A stretch of DNA of 64,000 nt, taken from assembly GCA_000469685.2 (NCBI GenBank), contig LS997566.1, forward strand, positions 16,668,045 through 16,732,044, written 5' to 3'. The notes beneath the pieces were generated by a model, which was not told where the DNA came from, ran no database searches, and saw nothing but the letters and a program-made list of their open reading frames with translations. Source of the DNA: Haemonchus contortus (Eukaryota > Nematoda > Chromadorea > Rhabditida > Trichostrongylidae). The translations under genes and the position numbers were made by a program. The stretch's first letter is position 1. Each line of letters opens with the position of its first letter. Shown piece after piece: positions 55,929 to 64,000 of the stretch.

Positions 55929-56523
55929 TTAATCCTTTGACGACAATGACGATGTCGATGCGACGCACCCACGGGACAACGCCCCCTTCCTTCCGTGCGC
56001 GAGTGTCACCCAGCGGTAGGTGCCATGGTCCCAGGAAGAACTCCTTTCTCTGGCTTAGTGAACTCAGCAATATTTCCACATACCAGAAGCATCAGATCTT
56101 ATTTTATCTTATATTATACTGGGGCTCAGAATTGCACTTCGGGTTTGGAAGCAATGTAGGTTAGTATTTTGGTATAGTGCAAGCAGTAGGAATTCGTATA
56201 ATATCAAAGGAACTTGAGGATGAAGAGATCGACTGCGCGGTCACATAATCGCAAATCAGGTATTTCAAGTATTGCCTTCAATGATTCCAAGACACACACA
56301 AATCTTGTCAAAGTATCTGAACCAATAAGCTCCAGTAAAACATTCACGTGGACCATGTTGAATGTAAATGCCCCTAAAGTTTGTTGATAAATAAAAAATA
56401 TAAGGTAAATTTCAAATGTGCAAATAAAAGAAAAAACAGTGGCACCTAACATTGGGTCCCACGGTCCCATGCGCCAGTCATAGTGGCACCCACCGGCGGA
56501 TGCCATGGTTGTCAAAGGGTTAA
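55929..56523. mobile_element. TTAA-flanked MITE with CCTTTGAC ends (piggyBac-like)
   Basis: The left end is TTAATCCTTTGACGACAATG, and the right end reads CATGGTTGTCAAAGGGTTAA, i.e. TTAACCCTTTGACAACCATG on the other strand. TTAA brackets both ends, and subterminal GGTGCCA/TGGCACC blocks are also inverted. The ~590-bp interior has no transposase. Confidence 0.75.
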
Positions 56524-56533
56524 TACTATTAAA

Positions 56534-56834
56534 AGGATAAAGGATAAAGTTTCTGGCGTTAATCAATCCCGTCTGAGGGATGCGCCCCCGTACTCGACTT
56601 TCATTCAGAATCGTAGTGGCGTAATGAGTGCGTATGTGGCCTATACAATGACTTGCGGTGGCCAGCCGATGTGCAAGTCAGTGCTTTTATCCTCCCAGAC
56701 GAGTCTGGTAGCAATTAACCGACCCCGGAGTGATGGAAGGCTTGGTTGGCCTAGGCGGGCCATCGATCCGGGATTCGAACCCCTGACCGTGCGTGTCATA
56801 TAGTGCGCCACTTGCCACTACACCACCTCCGCCC
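56534..56834 (-). mobile_element. tRNA-derived SINE, family 1 (copy 5, reverse)
   Basis: Reverse-strand copy of the SINE at 5461. The tail complement AAAGGATAAAGGATAAAG is at the left, and the B box GGTTCGAATCC reads on the minus strand near 56773-56783. The head GCGGAGGTGGTGTAGTGGC ends at 56834. It landed ten bases beyond the MITE end. Confidence 0.88.
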
Positions 56835-57224
56835 TAATACTATTATAACTTGGAAATCACTGCAATAGTGAGTGGAAGTCTAAATTCCGAGGCATGCATA
56901 AAAAGGTTTCGATCGCAAAAATCAACACAACCTTATTTCTGCCTGTTTAGTACCTGTTTCACCTGTCCTGTCTTTGACCATCGACTTGCTCAAGTGCCAT
57001 CTACTAGTAACGTCTTCAGTATAACCGCAAGCAACTACATTATAGATGAACCATCCAGTCCCAGTCTTTCCACTTGTCGAGCACTGCGTTATGTGATTTC
57101 ATCGGAATCGTTCCAGGGATCTTATCGCCGTCACTCTAGAAATGGAATGGGTTTGGTGGACCAGCAATTCGGTGAACATCATTGTGAACACTATTGGAAC
57201 TGTAGGCAACTCCTTCCTAATATA

Positions 57225-58492
57225 CAGGGTGCGCCATAAATATGGTAACAAAAATATTGGCCTCTAGAAACCGTAGTTCATGTTGAAACATAACCAGTTT
57301 TTGTGTATTATTTACTGTGCATCGCATCTACAAAACGAACACACCGCCATCTTATATAACTATTTCCTGTACTAATTATAGCTCAAAGTTTCTCCGGCTA
57401 CTCATCGACAGTGGCACGCAGAGTTTCTTGGAAAATTCCAGCCCAGGCTTTTTTCAGTGATTTCTTAGGAGCAGCAGCAATGGTGCGTTTTGAAGCGCAG
57501 GCTTTCCTGTCTAGCATGGACTATATCTGGCGACCCATCACATTGTGGTCCGGCAAATTCGTAGGAAGATTGCAAGCTGGGATTGAGTCGCGAACATTTC
57601 CTCACCACCAGTCTTGGTCTTTTCCCATTCGTGAGCAAGTGCGATGCAGTTTTCAAGTCGTACCATTAGAAAAATCTTTGACCCTCAGCTGCATCCTTCC
57701 AGAAGAACCCTTCTTAAGAGGGTCGGATTAAGCTTTGTACTTTTCTCGAACAAAAATTGCGATATCGCTGTGATGGTAGGGATTCTAGCCCAAACTATCA
57801 TAAAAGAGAGAAAATGGCTTTGAGAGGCGGTCTGACTCTTCTCATCGGCTTCAGCACTCGTAGTGGGAACTATATGTGTACTCTGAGATCTCAACATTTC
57901 TTCCACGCTAATCACTCTTCAGTGAGAAAAAAGTCTGTCTAAGCGCGTGCCGCGCGCAAGTGGCGCGTAACAAATGTTCTTTCTTTTCAACTTCCTCTCG
58001 TCAAAATGCTTATAAGGCTTTCGAATCCTGTTTGGATACAATTGTATTTACTCAGGGTAGAGTCTATCCTTTGAGAAGAACATACAAACAAATCAGCTGT
58101 CATTTTTCACGTGTTTCTGCATGTTCTGCATCATACTCCTTTCCAAAAAAATGTCTTCGGAAAAAGGGTCGTATAAGAGAGAAGACCACCATTTTGAGAT
58201 TTGTTTTTAACCTGTCTACGCTACACGATTCAAGAGGCTGTCATGTGGGAAATGTTGAATTGAGGAACGATCCCGGGGAAGGATTCACCAAATGCGCGCA
58301 AAAGCGGAACGGTCGGTGGTTGTCTGCGAGGCTCCACCATTTTTCGGAATTTGACGAGGCGGGGGTAACAAAGTAAATATGTTGGCTAAGGTATATCATG
58401 AACATAAGGGGAGGTACAGTTTTGGAGAAACTCGCCAAACAAGGAAATTACGCACATCCGAAAAGTTGTTACCATATTTATGGCGCACCCTG
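57225..58492 (-). mobile_element. Mariner (maT/mori-like) transposon in the chemoreceptor exon
   Basis: 1,268 bp with inverted ends CAGGGTGCGCCATAAATATG and its complement, flanked by TA on both sides (57223-57224 and 58493-58494). The minus strand carries the transposase in decayed frames: a VISVEEMLRSQS stretch (for LFTVEEAFNSQ), SFMIVWARI (for SVMVWAGI) and EKSTKLNP. The catalytic QQD block and SPDLNP are badly degraded and several stops occur. The element is old but its ends and the target duplication are intact. Confidence 0.88.
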
Positions 58493-58605
58493 TATATGGT
58501 ACTGAGAAAGACACCGCCACCTATGATCTCTTATTCTGTTCTCCTTTTTAACAATGCAATCTGCGATCTGCTTATCTGTATTACTACCGTGTTAACACTC
58601 CAAAG

Positions 58606-60204
58606 GTATGGGTCACACTCTACTTTTTTTCTATGGCCAGGATCTCCCAACAAAATTGATTCACTCGAATCAAGGTGAAGATCCGACTTGATGCATATTT
58701 TTTTCTTCTTCATTCTTCGGCTGAATGGAACAAAGCAAGGAATAATTCTATGAAGTTAAGTACAAATAAGTACAGGCGACTTGAGAGGCTCTTACAACGA
58801 CCACAGACCATATCCAACCCTGTTCGGATATGATCTGTCGTTATAGTGGGAACCTCCCAAGTTGTCTCTGTACTTCCCTTTCTCAGGGAATCAATTGATT
58901 AGCAGTACTACTGATAAAACAAAACGAATAGCAGCACTGGTGTTGCTGCACACGAAGTTCAAGATGCTACCAGGATTCCAAGTTCATCTTTTTGGAGGCA
59001 CAGTTCGCGATAATTCTATTCAATGTTCTCAAGTCACAGAAAGATGTATTGTTGCAAAATAGGGTGTGGGGTGGGGTGTGTGGCATTACATGCGTCCGGG
59101 GATGCGCGCGGCAAATTGCGCGGCGAAGTTCGTAACGATTTGAAGGATTCTAGCGCCTATCATTGGGGCCCAAATCTGGAGTAGAGCAGATTACAGGGAT
59201 CATCTGACACTACTGAACTACTCTACTCCGAGTTTGTGCCCCGAAGCTTGGCGTCAAAGTCGTACAAATCGTCACGAATTTCGCCGCGCGCGTTCTCGGG
59301 ACGCACGTAATGCGCGTCCCCCGCAAAATAGTGATGGAGGAAACGAGAAATAAGTAGCATTATATGTTAGGACGATTGGACGACATCTAAGTCGCTCTAG
59401 GATAGCACGAGCAAGTGCGAGAGAACTGTTCATTAAATTCTTGTTGAATTGCTCCCCACAATTGTCAAAATTCAGAATTGCATTCAATCATATGATTGTG
59501 CTGCAGTGACTTCTTTACTACCATTCTCTGCCGCTCACTATGGTTTCCTTGTTTGCACGTGGCGCAACCTCTACAGTGCAGTTAGACAGTCTGTTTACGG
59601 ATCTTGTCACCGACGCTACCGCTTTCAGAGATCTTTTCGCACCCTTCAGAGATATTCCTTGCGAGGCCCAGAACAAACGTCAGAGCTAAGAGCTTTACGT
59701 TTCGTGCTGGAAGTTTATTCAACAAGGTGACTAGGCGTTTCGTGATCCCAGGTTCCTCAAAGGTGTTCAAACGTTACGTAGCTGCAGCATTGTCCAAAGC
59801 CTCAATCTCCTAGTTCCTTGAATTTAACCGTTCTGTTCTTCCTGGGTGCATAGGTTTGATTGAACTTATTTGTTGCTATTTACGAATGTTTGTGTTTGTG
59901 TTTCGTTTTCTTGTTGCTTCTTATGGTAATTTTCTGGCTTTTCTTGCGTTTGCCTTAGCAACCTAATAAACATAACATAACATAACCCTAGTTGAGCCGC
60001 TTCCTTAGCAATGTCCTGGGGCATCCTGAGAGGTCTCGAACCCGTTCTAGTAGGAACTCTCGCAAACTGTGCCTCCAACTTCATGAACTTTAAGCTACCA
60101 AGGCTGAGCAAGGGTCAGCGAAAGCTTGTTTCACAATACGAAGCTGATCGATTTCAAGCATTTCATGTTTCTTTCTTATTTTCTGATGCTCAGGTCACTT
60201 TTAG
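58606..60204. other. Chemoreceptor intron 1 with repeat debris
   Basis: Bounded by AAAG|GTATGG and TTTTAG|A. It contains a foldback element (59084-59312). At 59570-59995 it has a stretch ending in CATAACATAACATAACC, like the simple-repeat tail of a truncated non-LTR element. No other exon was needed to keep the phase. Confidence 0.55.
59084..59312. mobile_element. Foldback MITE
   Basis: GCATTACATGCGTCC at the left pairs with GGACGCACGTAATGC at the right. The pairing continues through CGCGCGGC...GAA.TTCGT.ACGATTTG over ~60 bp, leaving a ~110-bp centre. No coding capacity. Confidence 0.7.
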
Positions 60205-61029
60205 AACTATATATTACGAATCCAACCATTACAATATTTACTCCGGCCCGTGTAAGTACTTGCAACTAGAGATCTGCTCGTTCATGTAAGTGACTTGATT
60301 TCTCCTTTCTTAACCAACAATTACATTCTAGATTTCTTTGAATTCCTATACAATTGTTCACAGGCAGAGCTTCACATTTACTTCTCACTTTCATGGTATT
60401 CATAGTTTATTGGTTTCGTTTGCTTATCGTTACTACGTATTGAAACACAATGCACCGCAAACATACAAAGTGGTAGTCACCATAATTTTGGTATATTTGC
60501 CGACGTTCTTCGTATTTGTGAGTTTTGAAAAAATTTGGGAAAAATTCATACGTTTGGACATAACGCATGAAGGCAGCTGGTGAGGAAAGCAGCGCCTTCG
60601 TGAATATTATGCAATTTGAAAATGTATACCCATTCTCGGTGATGATGCCTGTCGTTAGAGGCTTGACGTTGTTGTTTCTCCGAATCAAAAGTTTGGGTAT
60701 TTTAAATGTAGTTTCCATTTGGCTGATTTACTGAAAGCACTGAAATGTACTTAAAATAATAAACATCAAAAAATTCGCCCACAGAAACATCGACAGGAAA
60801 GTGGACCGGTTTATTTCATAGGGATGTAATTGTAATTTATAGATGTAATTTATCAAATTTACTACGCCCGTTTCTAGTTCTCGAAAGAGAAAAGGGTATT
60901 GCGGAATTCATTGAGGTTCCCATAATATCAATGCAAAAGCTATAAAGATAGAAAAAAGAAGATTCAATCAAAACGAAGTAGAAGGGGTGAAAGGTCGCTG
61001 TTTCCCGAAGGAGAACCATCGAATCAGTC

Positions 61030-61917
61030 CGTTTCTCAATCTCGTCCGTGATCCTGACCCATCAGAAGACGGTAAAGGAACAGGTCCCATCGCGATTGTC
61101 GGTGGGACGGATTGTCAATTACAAGCTTCATCGCGATTACAACCTTGTCAAGAAATGCCACTCCGTTTCCAAGTTCCATAGACACCGTAGGGTCAAAAAA
61201 TGCAGAAAGTTGTTACTCTTTCGAGTGGGAACACGTAACCCTTCATCGTTTTCCCTAGCTGAAAAATTTCGGCGATAAGACCATACCTCAACAAAAAGAA
61301 AGGATGACGCTCTAGCTGCAAACCTCGATAGTGCAGACTCTCACACAAAAGCTGCCATAATGTCAGAAAATGATGTTGTTTGAGGGAGTCACTGGCAAGG
61401 GCGTGTTTGGGAAGCGTACTCACAGACGTACTAAAGTTCTGTTCCGACTCCGCTCCTTGGAATGGCTCTTAACCTTTCCAGCAGGACGGTACCCTATCCC
61501 ACAGAGCCAAGCTCGCCCGGTAGTGATGTCGACGCTAGTTGTCCGACATCGTTAGCATTAGCAGAAAGGAGTGACCATCCTGCTTTGCAGAACCTAACTC
61601 ACTTGAGTCCTATGCTCCCTGAAATAGAAAAGGACCTGTCGGGTTTCCAATTCCACTTTGAGTCTTGGATAGCTGGACTCAAGAATAGTGGGGGAGAAAT
61701 GGAGAGGTATACCTGCACGCAACATGCGAGTGTGAGGAGTTCGAGAGCGAACTTAGGACCCCTGTCTTTTTTAAAGGGAGATATTGTGAAATATGATTGT
61801 AGCATGTTGTAGCACATCATGTTAGCAGAAGTGTATGCAAATTCCCTGTGTCAATCCCAGCTTAGAAGTTTCGAATATATTGCCATGAATTGGCACCCAC
61901 AAACTCGGCACACCCTG
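61030..61917 (+). pseudogene. Decayed mariner in chemoreceptor intron 3
   Basis: Plus-strand frames show RIVNYKLHRDYNLVKKCHSV (mariner N-terminal half), QQDGTLSHRAKLAR (second catalytic Asp block, intact QQDG) near 61475-61520, and a C-terminal W-x-x-IPARNMR piece near 61700. There are many stops and frame changes. CGGCACACCCTG ending at ~61917 resembles a mariner inverted terminus; the left end was not found. It is related to the copy at 28.78-29.57 kb, with several matching blocks such as CACAGAGCCAAGCTC. Confidence 0.6.
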
Positions 61918-62386
61918 TCACCCAGAGTGGAAAGACGTAATAGTGAAGGTTGGCAGCGGCAGAAACACCGCCTCAGTATTGCAAGCGATACCGTGCTTAT
62001 AATAACAAATATCGGGAATGCAGACCAAATAGTAGCTGAATTTGACAAGATTGCTTAAGGCACATCAATCTGAACCCTGCGAGACCAAACTTCAGGTTGT
62101 TCTCCTTTCTCAATTTGTACGGATGATCCTTTATCTCCGAAGGAACTTTCTAGAACCACTCCACAATCAAGTCATCGGCGAAGTGAAGAGCTATCCGGGA
62201 TGCTAATCATGCAAACACTTCTCTACCTTTTTCAAGAGAACTATGCGTCACCCAGAGTGGGAAGACGTAATAGTGAAGGTTGGCAGCGGCAGAAACACCG
62301 CCTCAGTACTGCAAGCGATACCGTGATAACAAATAATAACAAATATCGGGAATGCAGACCAAATAGTAGCTGAATTTGACAAGATT
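61918..62386 (+). repeat. Direct repeat pair of ~137 bp
   Basis: 61918-62052 and 62248-62386 are nearly identical (TCACCCAGAGTGG...GAATTTGACAAGATT), apart from a few substitutions and a small indel near AAATAATAAC, and are separated by ~195 bp. This looks like a local duplication inside the intron. Confidence 0.9.
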
Positions 62387-63081
62387 TCTGAAAATTCGGC
62401 TTGTGGCTGAATAATGTCTCTGAATGTTAGTGTACTAGCTATCTGATCCTCGGTGAATGAGTCATTCTGCTGAGTGGCCTAGCACCAGAACATAGCAAAA
62501 GCAAACGCGAGTCATGGGTAACATTCAAGCATGGGAACCACATGGATCTGATCTCATCCGAGTTGGTCTATTCTTTTCTCCCTCGTGTCTTGACCCTGTT
62601 TGTTCGCCTTTGGAACTTAGACTCGCCTGCCGTGGCAAGAAAACTCAGTCGTTCCCAAGGACGACTCCACAATTCCGAACTCTACCCTGAATTGTGGAGT
62701 CGTCTTGACCTTTATCTGAACTGGCAAATTCCAAGGTACACATAACTAGTACAAACTCCATCCAGCAATCTACAGTGAGGATCACATCGTGCAATTCTGT
62801 AATCGCTTGAAACATCATAAAATTGCGCTATCAAAGCAGTCAATGACTGTGTTATTGAAGAAACCAAATAAACACCACGATATCGGCCAGCCTAACGGAA
62901 GGGTCTACAGTTGGCTTTCATGCCGACTAGTCAGCGAAATTTGTTCTATGAAATTTCTTCCCGAAAAAAATAGAACAAAATAAATTCTAGCACGTTTTCT
63001 TTTGTAAATCGAATATGAAATAACTTTTCTCTCCTTCTTGACTTTCGACAAAACCTTTAAATTCTACAGTTGTATTTGCAG
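62387..63081. other. End of chemoreceptor intron 3
   Basis: No gene. A 15-bp inverted repeat, ACGACTCCACAATTC (62661-62675) and its complement (62689-62703), lies here. The acceptor TATTTGCAG at 63073-63081 closes the intron. Confidence 0.6.
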
Positions 63082-63699
63082 GTTGTCTCTGCTTTGTCCA
63101 GCGAGGATCGGGCTCAAATGAAAGCAGCCATAGGAAAGAATCTTGGTTACGATATAAGCTCGGATACCGTTTCCAGTCCTCTCACAAAGATGTGGGGGGA
63201 GGTCCTCATCTCGTGCTACATGGCACTGCCACCTCTTCCAGTTTATATTGTTATCCTCATCCTTAGGAGACTCATCATATCAATGATATCCGCCCTAAGA
63301 GCCATGTCTGAGCGTAGTCGGCAACTCCACAAGCAATTACTCCGAGTAAGTGCTTAGCTTGAAATTCTCATATTTTCTAAGGGAATAAAAAAGGCTATGA
63401 TCGTTTGTAGGTTGTTCGATTGATAAGGCACCTATCGATAGCAGGCGATTTTACGTAGATCTTCAAGACCACCAAACTCATCACAAAGACAATTGTTAGG
63501 CAATTACTTCCTACTTCAGTCATCATACAGCAGAATAGGCGACAGCGCAACTAGACCAACTGATTTTCGAAGGCCAAGGTCGTCCAACGAATGACTTGCC
63601 GTCAACCTGATCCGTGAATTTAAAATTATCCCTCATACTGGTTCATTAAGTGACGAGCCACGTGATCTAGAAGGTCTCAGAAGATTTGTGTGATAACTG

Positions 63700-63908
63700 A
63701 TGAAATACTACGGAATCCTATTACTTTCCTTTTGCGCTTTCGAAAACGCAGAGATGACAGGTGAGCAGTAGGCTTGTAACAATATAGTTTACAAACGGAA
63801 GCTGAGAGGCCCTTTCAAAGAATGGTAAAAATATTTTCAGGCGATTTTGTGTTTTCTGTCTATAACTACATTTGTTGTGTCATCAGAGGTGAAGCAATGC
63901 AATCGTGA
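63700..63908 (+). CDS. Tentative two-exon secreted peptide gene
   Basis: ATG at 63700 opens MKYYGILLLSFCAFENAEMT, a plausible signal peptide. The donor ACAG|GTGAGC follows at 63761, and the acceptor ATTTTCAG ends at 63840. The joined frame stops at 63906-63908 (42 residues). It may instead be an exon of the upstream receptor in another frame, or chance; no homology is recognised. Confidence 0.25.
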
Positions 63909-64000
63909 CTGCCACCATTCCTCATTCAAACGAAAATATCGCAGAGAGTTGGGTATTTTGTAAATCTGAGTACAAAGCACGTCAAACACAGAGGACTGTT

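Larger units (their letters stand above)
57142..63345 (+). pseudogene. Srd-type 7TM chemoreceptor gene, first exon interrupted by a mariner
   Basis: Coding pieces: 57142-57224 and 58495-58605 (one exon split by a mariner), 60205-60285, 60364-60517, 63082-63345; all introns are GT-AG and the phases agree. The product starts MEWVWWTSNSVNIIVNTIGT (TM1) and continues after the insertion with LRKTPPPMISYSVLLFNNAI (TM2). SGPCKYLQ follows in exon 2, SFAYRYYVLKHNAP in exon 3, and SERSRQLHKQLLR at the end of exon 4, a hallmark of the Srd/Str group. These receptors sit in sensory cilia and detect chemicals (family knowledge). The exon for the last helix was not found before the window end. The intron after exon 3 is 2.5 kb and filled with mobile DNA. 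Apart from the insertion the frame is open. Confidence 0.85.

Noticed and set aside
58888..58930. Alternative second exon of the chemoreceptor after CTTTCTCAG
   Set aside because: The phase needed by the upstream exon leads to a stop within five codons; the 60205 acceptor restores the SGPCK motif instead.

Overview
This window reads as chromosomal DNA of a nematode, most likely a rhabditid/strongylid worm of the hookworm type. I infer this from the gene families: a nematode-only Srd-class 7TM chemoreceptor, a C-type lectin with two CUB domains, short phased introns with TTTCAG-like acceptors, and RTE, CR1, BEL/Pao, Penelope and mariner elements. There are no bacterial operons, rRNA genes or CRISPR arrays. 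Host genes are sparse and the window is dominated by transposable elements, many nested in one another.

Layout. 1-1.46 kb is an (AGAT)n array. 1.5-10.9 kb is gene-poor, with a TTAA-flanked MITE, tRNA-derived SINEs and a GC-rich foldback element. At 10.93-14.86 kb a mariner element holds a Penelope-like retroelement (reverse transcriptase plus GIY-YIG endonuclease) bounded by ~390-bp inverted repeats. 16.7-18.2 kb is a repeat with a 128-bp tandem core. 19.4-26.4 kb is a plus-strand C-type lectin/CUB/CUB gene that I could join through nine exons; it carries one in-frame stop, and its introns are loaded with repeats. 26.6-29.6 kb has a MITE and decayed mariners.

About 29.9-51.2 kb is one transposon stack. 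A CR1-like non-LTR element is split in its endonuclease domain by an array of four ~492-bp LTRs (TG...CA ends, 5-bp target duplication TTCAT on the outermost pair only). Between the LTRs lie two near-identical 2.1-kb units coding for an unrecognised ~423-codon protein with no polymerase, and one scrambled, decayed BEL/Pao element. All three units share the same tRNA-Gly-type primer site, and each ends in the same polypurine tract next to the following LTR. An RTE element has also inserted, in reverse, into the (AAAT)n tail of the CR1.

51.2-55.9 kb holds gene remnants. At 55.9-56.8 kb a TTAA MITE is followed by a SINE. From 57.1 kb to 63.3 kb an Srd-type chemoreceptor gene runs on the plus strand. 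Its first coding exon is cut by a 1,268-bp mariner with an exact TA duplication, and its third intron holds another dead mariner. The downstream end of the receptor, or a small neighbouring gene, runs off the window.

The observations most worth following are the pol-less LTR units with their unknown ORF and 58-bp-stem leader hairpin, the mosaic LTR array, and the clean mariner interruption of the chemoreceptor.
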